Shown here piece by piece: positions 22,080 through 32,799 of a stretch of 64,000 bases of DNA. Position numbers and translations under genes: made by a program. The DNA is from Schistocerca nitens (taxonomy: Eukaryota; Arthropoda; Insecta; Orthoptera; Acrididae), in assembly GCF_023898315.1 (NCBI RefSeq), contig NC_064614.1:77326501-77390500 (forward strand), given 5' to 3'. Position 1 is the first letter of the stretch. The number at the start of each line of letters is the position of its first letter. The notes under the pieces were generated by a model. It did not search any database. It saw only the letters and a list, made by a program, of their open reading frames with translations, and was not told the origin of the DNA.

Positions 22080-23040
22080 CCCTTAACTCGCGAGGTGACT
22101 TTTCTGTAACCTATACTACGAGGTGGAGTCTCTGGGACCCTTATGTTTGAACCTAGATTTAATGCAAAAATCATATGAAATTTTTATTTTATGCTACATA
22201 ACATTTATTTTCACAATTATTAAAGTGTAGTTTAAATGCTTCTACTTTATTTTTTTGCATTAAACAAAGCCTACAGCATTTTACTATTTATCACACAAAA
22301 GGACACAATTTTGTGTGGTTATTTTAAATAGTACACGTAAATGGACTATTAGAGGACTGAATTTTACATTCTGAAAAATTATACAATGTCTGTAGAAAAT
22401 AAATTTCCAATGGAATTTAATTACAGGGTTTAAATTTGTGCATAAAGATTCCACTCGATAGCTACAAAAAGAAACTGTGTCAGATTCACAAACATTGCTG
22501 GCAACTACATTTTTCTTAGCACTACTCAGAACACATACGATTTCAACAGACACTGTAAGTATTTCATTGAAGAAACAACAATTCCCCATGACAGCTCTCC
22601 TGAAATTCTTCCTCTGAATGATACTCTTGTTTGGTAGCAGAACTGTAATCACTGGCTAATGTAAAATCTTCGCCTTTTTCGTTCACTTCTTGATCCATAT
22701 CACTGACACCTTCCTCCATGGACCGACTTATAATTTCATCAGAGTCGAGAAAGTTAAAACTGACATACTCGTGTGAACACATTTTGAGCTATATGGTACC
22801 GTACTGAAGAAAACAGGTACGTTGTTCACGAGGCGCGGTCTAGGAGACTCTAACACCTATCAGTAACACGTGTCAACAATAAACACAGAAGGCGACAACG
22901 CAACCGAAAACAAAACATCGTAGGCTTGGCAATTTAAGGAGGATGGGAGGAGTGTAGAAACATTCCAACGCAACTAGCCTTAGAGAGCGAATTCGAAAAT
23001 TTTCGCGCTGTCTGAGAGGACACAGCTCGTGAGTTAAGGG
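22080..23040 (-). mobile_element. piggyBac-like non-autonomous element
   Basis: Termini are cccttaactcgcgag (left) and ctcgtgagttaaggg (right, mirrored). Subterminal inverted repeats follow: ggagtctctgggacc near 22125-22139 and ggtctaggagactc near 22838-22851. Terminal CCC plus subterminal repeats is the piggyBac architecture. The expected TTAA flanks appear as CTAA and ATAT, so the duplication has decayed or the boundary is off by a few bases. The element is 961 bp, too short for a full transposase. Confidence 0.65.
22564..22782 (-). pseudogene. probable N-terminus of a piggyBac-type transposase
   Basis: A 72-codon minus-strand frame from the ATG at 22782 encodes an acidic, Ser/Glu/Asp-rich peptide (LDSDEIISRSMEEGVSDMDQE and HSEEEFQES). 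This resembles the disordered acidic N-terminus of piggyBac transposases. The DDE core and cysteine-rich end are missing. It lies in the correct orientation inside the piggyBac-like element, supporting an internal-deletion origin. Composition alone is weak evidence. Confidence 0.4.
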
Positions 23041-23091
23041 ATATTTTTACTCGTGTATTGGTCAATTGATCATCATGGCACTTGTATAATA

Positions 23092-23390
23092 CGAGGGCAT
23101 GCTGAAAAGTAATGACTCAAAATTTTTTATGAGGATACTCGTGAAGCTTTTTAAATAAAACAAATTTTAGTTTTCTCATATTGAGTGGTAATGGGCAATT
23201 TGTAATGATTTCTTGAGACAAGGTGAACTTTTTAGCCAATAGCGCTTGTAAACAACTATTATTGTCGATTACCGGCTTCGGTAAGCATGATTACCACCTT
23301 AAGATCTCAATGAAACGATGTTGCATGTCTCCCTTGATTTTGAACGAAGGCTGACAGAAAAAGCCTTTCGAAGTGGGCATGAACTGGCAG
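23092..23390 (+). mobile_element. mariner-type 5' end fragment
   Basis: Sequence starting cgagggcatgctgaaaagtaatg directly after TA has the form of a mariner left inverted repeat (compare the cgaggg...gaaaag ends at 18281). No transposase follows and no right end is seen. Confidence 0.45.
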
Positions 23391-23399
23391 AAGATTTAG

Positions 23400-23700
23400 T
23401 AGCAGATTAAGGAAAGAGAGGCTAGGAAGGCTATTAGAATATATGGGGAGCATGTTAGCAATGAGAATGGGGGAAAGTTGATGGGCTTATTGGAACGGGA
23501 TGAACTACGAGTAGAAAATTCATTCTTTCTTCACAAGGATATACATACATTTACATCGTATAATCATAAATGGGGGCTGAAATCTTTAGGCAAAAGGCCA
23601 GTTTAAAAATCCAGGAAATCAGAGTCAAAAGTGAGACAGATTGGGGAAGAGACCATCAAATTGTCGAATGTAAATCTTATATTCTCTAAACTTTCAGGAG
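23400..23700 (+). pseudogene. LINE endonuclease fragment
   Basis: A plus-strand frame gives IYGEHVSNENGGKLMGLLERDELRV followed by SFFLHKDIHTFTSYNHKWGLKS. This is the conserved EENxNG...NTxFxHKxxHKYTW region of a LINE apurinic endonuclease. Only about 90 residues remain and the frame then closes. Confidence 0.6.
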
Positions 23701-23770
23701 TAGGGGCGAACAGAACAGGTCGCAACACGCTGACCAGTCTGAGATCATAAGGTATAAATTGGTCAACTGA

Positions 23771-23864
23771 CGGAAATTTGTGGCAAGGACTATGGAACCA
23801 AATTGCTGAGGTCATCGGTCCCTTGGCTTACACACTACTTAATGTGACTTACACTAAGTTACGC
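23771..23864 (-). mobile_element. SINE family D, 3' part (left of the LTR element)
   Basis: The block ggaaccaaattgctgaggtcatcggtc to ttacgc is the 3' body of a SINE whose tRNA-like head lies at 32051-32167. The LTR retrotransposon interrupts it. Matching short flanks caactga at 23764-23770 and 32168-32174 are a probable target duplication of the original SINE. Confidence 0.8.
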
Positions 23865-25119
23865 TGCGAGGTGCCGGGGCTAGTAGTGTATTTATCACTA
23901 AATTCTACTAGAATCCACATGTGTAAATCATGCTCTAAGCCCCCCCTATTCTAACTCCGACTTTTGCTGTTGCACAAGGATAAAACAAATACGCGAACTG
24001 ACTCTAATCAACCCTGCTAGTGGAGTAGAAGAGAGTTTGGCACCTGCAATAATTTAATTTGATAAATAAGTTAAATAAACAAAGGTTTCATTAGCATAGT
24101 GAGGAATGATAGGGTTGCTCTATTGATTAACAGAAAGAAAGTTCTGTCCAAAATAACAATATGATTTATTAAGATTAAACGCAGAATAGTAAAAGAGACA
24201 CAGGAAATATAAAACATCAAATTGGCTAAAATTGGAGATTCATACAAACACAGTAAAGGTGAAGTTGCCCCTAACTTAGATCGTGAGGTTTAAGACGAAG
24301 TGGTATGTGGAGCCAATTCCTTTCCACTCAAATCTCAAGAGAGACACACAGCTAACCCAATAGTAATTGCTGCTACTCGAAACTGAACAAAGTTAGAAAA
24401 GGATGAACAGGCGCGCTCTGCTGAGCTCTGATTATCACCTAGGAAAATCCCTATCTGCCGGTGCTGCGGACGTACATTACCAACAGTCTTCTTATCTCCC
24501 AGAACACGATCTGGCGTACCGCAGGCGAGGGCTGGTTGCTCCGATGTCCTCGACCGAAAGGCGACTGCCGACTACCCAGAGCACCCGTACAGGCCGAACA
24601 CCGAACATTCCCGCCCCCACGACAGTGGCCGTGGTTACGTTCCAATCAGCAACTCGAAAACCGGCGGAAATTCCACTCCATTGCCGGAGCACTACCATTC
24701 CACCAATGGAGATTCTTGGCGCCAATTTCTGTGCTGATTTTGCAGAAAGTGCGGGAATTTTCCCGCCACAACTGCGTGGGTACACAAGTCATTCCCACGC
24801 CTCGCTGGTAGCCCGCCAGAAAGTGTTTTCGCAAAGTTTCTCTGAAGTAACGGAACCTCTAGCCCAGCCGCTACTTCACACCCCAGCGGGCGTGTCTCTT
24901 GACAATGTCGGCGTCTGAAAAGCATTCACTCGACTGCCTCACACACGTCGGCTTAACTCTCTCCCGTTCCACAGAGCCCGCCTGTCACCGGCCCACCCGG
25001 GTGACGAGAGACGCTGCGTGGGAAGTACGCGTGTTAAGGAAAAGCAACCCTCCACCGCATGCAACTAGAGAGGAGAATCGTAAGATAGAAATATGAGAGG
25101 GGGCTCATGCCACCTCTCA
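23865..25119 (-). repeat. 3' LTR
   Basis: Identical to the copy at 30796-32050 except C/T differences at 24268 versus 31199 and 24851 versus 31782. It has a GC-rich half (about 24400-25070) and an AT-rich half. A 171-codon plus-strand frame exists in both LTRs but lies antisense to the element and shows no domain. Confidence 0.95.
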
Positions 25120-25132
25120 TTGCCCCTACGCC
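25120..25132 (-). promoter_or_regulatory. candidate polypurine tract
   Basis: On the minus strand ggcgtaggggcaa abuts the TG start of the 3' LTR, the place where plus-strand DNA priming occurs in LTR elements. It is purine-rich but imperfect. Confidence 0.45.
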
Positions 25133-27411
25133 ATTTTAGATTGTAATTGGTGAGCGGTTGGCTCACTTAGGAGCAAGGTAGTGAGTCAATCGCCCAAGAA
25201 CAATCTTACAAAGTGACTCCACATACCGCACTCTATAAAAAAGATCATTGCAACTGAAAAATGCAACTCATAGAGGGAGGATTATTTATGATGTAGCCAA
25301 CTTCACCTTCTTAATATGGAACACTAACACTCACATCACACATCCATACCCAGGGAGCCCCTTCCAAACACCGATTCACGCAGACATTCACGCTCTAAAC
25401 ATGGCCCGGGCATCTGAGCCAAATATGGAGCAGTTTATTCTTTACAATCAGAGTTGGAGTGCTCCGCAATTAAATGCCCAAGATGTTACAACAATTTTAA
25501 TCATTAAACTAACCTGACCTCACTCACACATGATAATATTTAAGTTAACAATCTCTTTGTGAGTTTTCAGAATCTAGTTACAACCTCCGATTCATTCTGT
25601 CTCCCTGCAGCAAGAATAGCCTTTACAAAATGTTCCCTGAACTGATGGTCCATTCACAATGACAGTGGTGGTATCTGCTTCAGTTTATGGGGACTTCAGG
25701 CACACTGTTAGCATACACACAACAATAAACACAAAATACAAAAAAAACATGATGTGGAGAACAATACAGTAATCTGTAATAAGAATTACAGTGTAAAACA
25801 CAAACGCATACAAGGTATAACATACATTACAGAAACAACATAAGAGAAAGAAATTTAAGAAAAACAAAAAAAACAAGGTTCATGGGGCATCAAATTGTGC
25901 GTGCACATAGCACAAAGTTCACGACTGTGCTGAGAATGAGGCACTAAATCACATTGTTAGAAATATCCGTGGCACTTCACTGATTCCACTGTACTGACAT
26001 CACATAAGGCTAAACGTCGGTTGTAGTTGCTACGTTGTGGCAACAGCAATAGGGAGTTCTGGAGTGTCTGCAGTAACGCTGTTGAGATTGTAGTCAGACC
26101 CACGCATATGATCACGGCCGTATGGTAGGAAGACACAGTGATAGGCTCTCCTCACGTCGATTAATTGTCTCTGAGGTCTACTCGTTGGGATACATCACTA
26201 GTCTAGGTCTCTTCTCTCGCTGGACAGAACTTTATGTTTCCCAATATTGCAGTTCGACGAGGGATGATGGCACGTGGAGTGACTCCACAAGTGTGTGAGG
26301 TCATCCATACAGGATCGAACTAGGAGCGACTATTGTTAAAAACTGCTCTCTAATAGAGAGGAGAAGTAAGACATGAGACCATACATTTGTTAGTGTGGCA
26401 CGATACTGCTTTGTGTATGCAGATCGGCCAATGCTAGTGAGTTGTAAAAACCCAAACAGGTGAGTATAGAGCGTCCCTTTCTGTCCTGAGGCACATGAGG
26501 CGCAGGTTCTGACACGATATGTGATGTTCTTCGTGTACTCACGACAACGTGGTCTGCCGCAGGGAATCCCTCCAAGCGGCTGCCGCGTCCGGAGAGCTAG
26601 CAGGCTGTCGCGTGTCAGGGTCAACGGCCAGCCCCACTTTCGCTTGTGGCGGGGCGAGGGTCCCGTGTAATCCCTCAGGTAGGCAGCCGGGTGACTGTCA
26701 GCGTGTAGGACGGGACGCTCGCCCTCTAGCAGGTAGCCGAAGACCTCTTGTTTTTGCGCTGGCTGGCCTCTGCATTGCCACGTTCCTCGTCATCTGTACA
26801 ATTCTTACAAAAGTCTTATGCCTAACTTTTTCCCATGACCTTCTATGTTATAATAAATTTACATAGTGATACATTGATGGTCTGTCATTTCAGACACTCT
26901 TATTTCACTTTTATAGTTATTAATCTATGGCAATCATTATAACATCTAATCTAGACATGGAAATAATTTATTTTGATATATGTGTAGAGACTGATCTCAG
27001 TATGTACATGGTGTGTGATAACTGATGCTTTATAATGGATGAACAACTAAATGTGCGGGCCCGCACTAATATTACCATTAATTATATAGATCGACAGTAG
27101 ACATGCTTCAAGAATTAACTACCATATCCCAACGATCTACATTCTACGTCTTTTAATTAAATTATGTTGTTATGCAGGTCTAAGTTTTACTGTGCTATAA
27201 AGAACATGCAACTACGCTACTTTCGCTCGCCCGTCGTCCCTCCATCTCGGGTCTGTGGTTTGGTGACCTGAAAAATAGCAACTCAACAGGCGCGCGCCAC
27301 ACTTGTGGTAGAAAACCCCCACAATATTAATCTAGTTATTGTTAAATCCTACAGTTTAACTTATCCTAGTATCGTACTTTCCCTTTTATTTATTTATTTA
27401 TTTATTTTATT

Positions 27412-27442
<31 letters not shown>

Positions 27443-28462
27443 TTTTTTTTATTTACCTTATACAATACCCTTACATAGTTCCTGTTACGCTGAGATGTCT
27501 TGCTGCTCGCCGCTATTGACGACAGTGATGTGCGCGCCGTACGACATGACCTCCGAGTTTTCATTACGCCTCACTGAAACTCCAGAGACTGGGTTAGCCA
27601 TGGCTATACACGACAATAAATTTATAGTTGCAACTTCCTTCTCTATGTGAAGCGGTTTTCGTGATCAAAGTACACCTTTCCAGAAGCAATGTAATATGAC
27701 CAAGCCAGGACTGGTTCCTGTTGAGGATTCAGACACCCAACACACGCCAGCTACACAGTATGTCACGAATATCCAAGTACAATTCCTTGGTGATTCATCT
27801 GTGACAAAAACGAGCAGCACGCTAAATCCCCAACCAGCACATTAGCATGGTAGGCTTTTATGCCCTCATTTCTCTCGTCTAGGGCACCATTAGAGTCAAA
27901 TGCTCACAGGTTCACCCCGACTTGCAAGACAACGATACCGGCGCAGCTCTGCAAAAACTATACTGCCCATATTCACCCTCGAAATCACGCAATATACCAC
28001 AATCTTGCAGTGCACTGACGCGTGCCTGCAAGCATTGGTATGAACGACTCACGAACTGGTTGTGGCCGCTATGGAGCGTATCACGACTTCTCAGAACGCT
28101 TCTAAGAGCACGTTCTTGTATGCGACCGTTTGTGCGACATCTCGTCACTCATCATTATCCCTCAACATGGACACCAGATAGGAAGGGATAAAAACATTGC
28201 TCATGAAAAGGTAGTGTCTCCTACTCCATCGACATTGGAGATCGCGAACATAAACAAAAAGAGGATAGCAGCAGTAAATTCTTATGCAAGACAACGCAGC
28301 GTGTTAATACTTTAACAATCTTAATCTATTAATGTAACGATTATTGTTCCCCGAAAAAAAAGGTTCATATCTTTGCCTATTCTACTATGTACATTTCTTA
28401 CACTACTACTATTCTACGAACTCCTTTATGTGAGAGAAGTGGTGGAGTCCTATGGACTAGCG
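25133..28462 (-). other. LTR-element interior without pol
   Basis: This 3.3-kb stretch lies between gag and the 3' LTR, where protease, reverse transcriptase, RNase H and integrase are expected. The longest frames on the coding strand are near 107 codons and show no YxDD, HHCC or DTG/DSG context. Composition is AT-rich with a (ttta)n microsatellite at about 27389-27455 and a GC-richer patch at 26520-26760. Confidence 0.75.
27389..27455. repeat. (TTTA)n microsatellite
   Basis: Nearly uninterrupted tttattta units over about 65 bp inside the LTR-element interior. Confidence 0.95.
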
Positions 28463-30394
28463 TCAGTCCCTTCTTAGACTCCCCCTCCTCTGACGTGCAT
28501 TAGGATTTGGAGGTCTAATTTCAATCTCCTGGTTCTCCTGTTGTCCTTGATTTCGCTCCCTCCAATTACGGTTGCTTTGCCGTTCGTCATTCCTCCTGTC
28601 CCAGATTGCTTGTCTGGATTGACCCTGTTCCCTGACGTTCTGGTTTCCGTGTCTCTGGTTTCCATAACCTTGAATAGCGTAACCTTGATCTCGGTAACCC
28701 TGGTTTCCTAACTGACCAGTGCGATTATGCGATCTGTTGTCGTCTTCCCTTGCTGGCCCGTGGTATTTGTTATTTTGCGCCTTCTTCCTGTCCTTTGCGT
28801 CTTGTTTATCGAAGACTACTTCGAGTTCGCGCAGTAGACTCTTGAATGCATCTATGTCAGATCCACACTTCCCGACAAGTGTCTGTTGATACCTAACTGG
28901 CAATTTCGAAAAGCAAAATTTAATAATTTCTCCGTTGCTGTATGGACTATCTAAAAACTGATTCTTCTTGAGTAAATCATCAAAAAATTTGGTTGCGCTC
29001 TTATGCCCGGACACTTCCAGTTCAGGACAAAATATTATTTCCTCTTTAATCCTGTCTTGCGTTTCCTTTGACCAGTAGGTCCGCAGGAATGCACCAACAA
29101 ATTCCTGATAAGTCCGACACGTCGCTGCCACGCCCCGCATCTTTTCCGCGGCTTGGCCTTCGATGTGTCCACACATGAATTCTAATTTGGCCTGGGTTGG
29201 CCATGACGACGGTAATGAATTAGTAAATTGCATCACCCAGCTCTTCGGATGCATCGACCCTCCATTATCTTTGAACTTCTGGAATTTGAGTATCGACAGG
29301 AAGTGATTGTGATCAAAATTCTGTCCGATCCTCGCACTGGTGTTGTCAGACGTTTCCGATACTTGCACGTCTGCGGAGTGTCCTGATCTATCTTGCTGAT
29401 AACTGTGATGTGCTACGTCTGTATCACAGTGGAAGTGGCATTCAGCATTCACTCTTCTAAGTGGGCTGCAATTATTGGAGCTATTACTCGCTGTTTCTGC
29501 GTGTGCATTGTTTGTTCCGCACGCTGTCACTGGGCTAGAGCACGGCGGGCTTTTCCTCGGAGACACAATCCTGTGTGCTCCATCATTGGTATCCGAACGC
29601 GCAGTGCTCGTGTGCCCATTTCGCTCTAGTTTTGCTATCCGACTCTCTACTTCTTTCATTCGTTTCGTGATGTTCGTAACCGCAATATTACCTTGAGTCT
29701 TTAAGGCCGCTAGGGATTTCGAGTGGACTTGTGTCGCACGTCGCAAGCGCCCTGCGAGTTTAAGAGTTACTCTTGCGATTTTCATTGCCCCTGTTGCTGC
29801 AGTTTTGGCTAGGCCTGCTACTTTTTGTGCTACCATTGACATTTGTTTTGCTTCTCCACATTCTTTCTTTATTGTTAATAATTCCCCACGAATTGCCCCT
29901 ATATGCGAGATTATTGCCTCAGTGTCCCTCTTACGCTGTTCGTCAGCTTCTTCCTTCTCCTTCTTACGTTGTTCGTCAGCTTCTTCTTTCATTGATCGTA
30001 GGAAGCTCAGTATTGGGTTTACGTCATCTTCTTGATCCTCTTCAAACATGGGCGATGTAACTCTGGACACCTGGGCGCTAGAGCTCTGACGTGACCGAGC
30101 TGGCCTCTGTCTGCACTCGTTCGTTTGACTATAAACTTCTGCTACCGTCTCGACCTGTGTGCCTGTCTCTGTTTCATCCTCTACTTCACTATCATAATCA
30201 CGGCCGCAACGCTGCTCTGAGATCGCGTCCAAATCACCTTCCTCATCAATGCCCCTGGCGTCCTGTCCTGCTAAAAATGTGCCCATCTCATCTCCGAACC
30301 TATTCCCGTCAGTAAACTGCCCCTTATCCATTATGCTATCCTCTTTTGTTTTAGCTTCGCCCGATAATAGTCGTGCCTTACTTCTCGTTATCAT
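28463..30394 (-). CDS. Gag-like protein of the LTR retrotransposon
   Basis: An uninterrupted 643-residue frame starts at the ATG at 30394 (MITRSKARLL) and stops with TGA at 28463-28465. Residues 1-125 are acidic and low-complexity. Residues 130-260 are charged and heptad-like, a probable coiled coil, with KEEADEQRK repeated at 136-144 and 147-155. Residues 270-360 are Ser/Asn/His-rich. Residues 365-525 resemble the retrotransposon Gag capsid region (HPKSWVMQF, AKLEFMCGHIEGQAAEKM, EFVGAFLRTYWS, FCFSKLPVRYQ). Residues 540-643 are rich in Gly, Asn, Gln and Arg with QGY and GNQ repeats. No CCHC zinc knuckle is present. The role expected is capsid-like particle assembly and RNA packaging, with the basic tail probably substituting for the knuckle. 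It is the only large intact gene in the window and is a transposon gene, not a host gene. Confidence 0.9.
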   Translation of the reverse strand: MITRSKARLLSGEAKTKEDSIMDKGQFTDGNRFGDEMGTFLAGQDARGIDEEGDLDAISEQRCGRDYDSEVEDETETGTQVETVAEVYSQTNECRQRPARSRQSSSAQVSRVTSPMFEEDQEDDVNPILSFLRSMKEEADEQRKKEKEEADEQRKRDTEAIISHIGAIRGELLTIKKECGEAKQMSMVAQKVAGLAKTAATGAMKIARVTLKLAGRLRRATQVHSKSLAALKTQGNIAVTNITKRMKEVESRIAKLERNGHTSTARSDTNDGAHRIVSPRKSPPCSSPVTACGTNNAHAETASNSSNNCSPLRRVNAECHFHCDTDVAHHSYQQDRSGHSADVQVSETSDNTSARIGQNFDHNHFLSILKFQKFKDNGGSMHPKSWVMQFTNSLPSSWPTQAKLEFMCGHIEGQAAEKMRGVAATCRTYQEFVGAFLRTYWSKETQDRIKEEIIFCPELEVSGHKSATKFFDDLLKKNQFLDSPYSNGEIIKFCFSKLPVRYQQTLVGKCGSDIDAFKSLLRELEVVFDKQDAKDRKKAQNNKYHGPAREDDNRSHNRTGQLGNQGYRDQGYAIQGYGNQRHGNQNVREQGQSRQAIWDRRNDERQSNRNWRERNQGQQENQEIEIRPPNPNARQRRGSLRRD

Positions 30395-30775
30395 TCATAA
30401 AAACAAATTCATCTAAAATGCGCAATAAAATTAATCTACTCCATATATTTTTTACACATAAACATAAAATTTCAACAACGCTGTTCCAACGCTGTAATCA
30501 CAAACACAATTTGATGTGGTACAGAAACCGCACACAAATCCGACAAAGTGCGATGCGGTACAGACACCACATCAGCGAAACACAAAAAAAACAATGAACA
30601 AAAAATATATACACTGAAAACAAAAACTGTAGTCATGCGCCGCTACTTAAAACTAAACGCGGAACTACAAAAAAAAACTTGGGTATTAATCATTAAAAAA
30701 AATAGAATGAAAAAAAATTGAATGTTCCTACTAAGAATCCTGTTTGTTTATCAGAGATTCACAGGAAAGATCCGA
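30395..30775 (-). other. leader region of the LTR element
   Basis: AT-rich untranslated stretch between the candidate primer-binding site and the gag start. It includes repeated ttttttt/aaaaaa runs and a cacaaatccgacaaagtgcgatgcgg patch. No open frame of note. Confidence 0.6.
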
Positions 30776-30790
30776 GGCCAAGGGTCGCCA
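30776..30790 (-). promoter_or_regulatory. candidate tRNA primer-binding site
   Basis: On the coding strand TGGCGACCCTTGGCC begins five bases after the end of the 5' LTR. TGG at its start pairs with a tRNA CCA end. TGGCGACC matches the start of the tRNA-Arg primer sites that I recall from some insect Ty3/gypsy elements. Only the first eight bases support this. Confidence 0.55.
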
Positions 30791-30795
30791 TATTA

Positions 30796-32050
30796 TGCGA
30801 GGTGCCGGGGCTAGTAGTGTATTTATCACTAAATTCTACTAGAATCCACATGTGTAAATCATGCTCTAAGCCCCCCCTATTCTAACTCCGACTTTTGCTG
30901 TTGCACAAGGATAAAACAAATACGCGAACTGACTCTAATCAACCCTGCTAGTGGAGTAGAAGAGAGTTTGGCACCTGCAATAATTTAATTTGATAAATAA
31001 GTTAAATAAACAAAGGTTTCATTAGCATAGTGAGGAATGATAGGGTTGCTCTATTGATTAACAGAAAGAAAGTTCTGTCCAAAATAACAATATGATTTAT
31101 TAAGATTAAACGCAGAATAGTAAAAGAGACACAGGAAATATAAAACATCAAATTGGCTAAAATTGGAGATTCATACAAACACAGTAAAGGTGAAGTTGTC
31201 CCTAACTTAGATCGTGAGGTTTAAGACGAAGTGGTATGTGGAGCCAATTCCTTTCCACTCAAATCTCAAGAGAGACACACAGCTAACCCAATAGTAATTG
31301 CTGCTACTCGAAACTGAACAAAGTTAGAAAAGGATGAACAGGCGCGCTCTGCTGAGCTCTGATTATCACCTAGGAAAATCCCTATCTGCCGGTGCTGCGG
31401 ACGTACATTACCAACAGTCTTCTTATCTCCCAGAACACGATCTGGCGTACCGCAGGCGAGGGCTGGTTGCTCCGATGTCCTCGACCGAAAGGCGACTGCC
31501 GACTACCCAGAGCACCCGTACAGGCCGAACACCGAACATTCCCGCCCCCACGACAGTGGCCGTGGTTACGTTCCAATCAGCAACTCGAAAACCGGCGGAA
31601 ATTCCACTCCATTGCCGGAGCACTACCATTCCACCAATGGAGATTCTTGGCGCCAATTTCTGTGCTGATTTTGCAGAAAGTGCGGGAATTTTCCCGCCAC
31701 AACTGCGTGGGTACACAAGTCATTCCCACGCCTCGCTGGTAGCCCGCCAGAAAGTGTTTTCGCAAAGTTTCTCTGAAGTAATGGAACCTCTAGCCCAGCC
31801 GCTACTTCACACCCCAGCGGGCGTGTCTCTTGACAATGTCGGCGTCTGAAAAGCATTCACTCGACTGCCTCACACACGTCGGCTTAACTCTCTCCCGTTC
31901 CACAGAGCCCGCCTGTCACCGGCCCACCCGGGTGACGAGAGACGCTGCGTGGGAAGTACGCGTGTTAAGGAAAAGCAACCCTCCACCGCATGCAACTAGA
32001 GAGGAGAATCGTAAGATAGAAATATGAGAGGGGGCTCATGCCACCTCTCA
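30796..32050 (-). repeat. 5' LTR
   Basis: Partner of the 23865-25119 repeat at a constant offset of 6931 bp. It would contain the promoter and the start of the genomic RNA. The exact TATA and start were not assigned. Confidence 0.95.
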
Positions 32051-32167
32051 ACGCTAAGGATAATACACACACCCATGCCCAAGGAAGGACTCGAACTTCC
32101 GACGGGGAGGGCTCTGCGAACTGTGGCAAGGCGCTTTAGAGCGCATGGCTACCCCGTGCGGCTGGGA
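32051..32167 (-). mobile_element. SINE family D, tRNA-like head (right of the LTR element)
   Basis: On the minus strand gccgcacggggtagccatgcgc (A-box region) and aagttcgagtcc (B box) form a tRNA-like head, followed by gggcatgggtgtgtg. The SINE body continues at 23864 on the other side of the LTR element. The head differs from families A-C. Confidence 0.8.
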
Positions 32168-32174
32168 CAACTGA

Positions 32175-32799
32175 AAGGAAAATAATACAAAGTATATACA
32201 AAAGTGACTGGCAAACAAATTGAAGATTGCAGAGAGAACAGCAGAAGAGCATATAAAGAAGAACATAGATGAAGCAGAAGTTCTTGGCGAAAATGAGGAT
32301 AAGATGAAATGATTTGGTGGGATGTAGAAATAGCAGAGGTCGTTGAAAGTAAAAAAAAGAAGCTGGTTTGACGTGAATAACAATCAAAGTAGAGCTAGAT
32401 ATAGGTCACTTAATAGAGAAGTAGAAGAGAAATTTTAAAAATAAAGAACAAGGCGTGGGAAGAAAGATGCGAATACGTAGAGAGGATGATTGCTGGGACT
32501 CGTAATGATGAGGCATGGGAAACAATCAAGTCAGTGCAAGTTTCAAGCAGTGACAAGTTGCAGCATCGTAATACAACAATCAGCCAGAACGTGGTAGTCA
32601 CCTACCTAATAGCAGATATGTCCACCTTTAACTTGGATAAAAGCGGTAACGCGTCGTGGAACAGAAGCAATGAGGCCCTTGTAGGTCGCTGGAGAGAGTT
32701 GTCACCACATCTGCTCACCCAGGTCACCTAATTCCCTTAAATCTTACGAAGGGGGGCGAAGAGCTCTGACGCCACGTTCAATAACAACAGATGTTTTCG
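32175..32799. other. non-coding, no gene recognised
   Basis: A-rich DNA (gaagaag/agaagtagaag stretches) that may be decayed LINE 3' sequence. No convincing domain. Confidence 0.35.

Larger units (their letters stand above)
23865..32050 (-). mobile_element. non-autonomous LTR retrotransposon with gag only
   Basis: An 8186-bp element is bounded by two 1255-bp direct repeats and flanked by the 4-bp duplication ACGC (23861-23864, 32051-32054). On the coding (minus) strand each LTR begins TGAGAGGTG and ends CACCTCGCA, giving TG...CA termini with imperfect short inverted repeats. The order on that strand is 5' LTR (32050-30796), candidate primer-binding site, leader, gag (30394-28463), 3.3 kb without recognisable pol, purine-rich stretch, 3' LTR (25119-23865). 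Two base differences between LTRs imply a very young insertion. Lack of pol in the 5.7-kb interior means enzymes must come from a relative in trans. Confidence 0.93.

Noticed and set aside
24403..24918. 171-codon plus-strand frame, repeated at 31334-31849
   Set aside because: It exists twice only because it lies in both LTRs. It is antisense to the element, has no domain, and GC-rich composition explains its length.
28463..30394. Large intact minus-strand gene considered as a host gene
   Set aside because: It lies between LTRs with a candidate primer site upstream and has a Gag-like capsid region, so it belongs to the retrotransposon.
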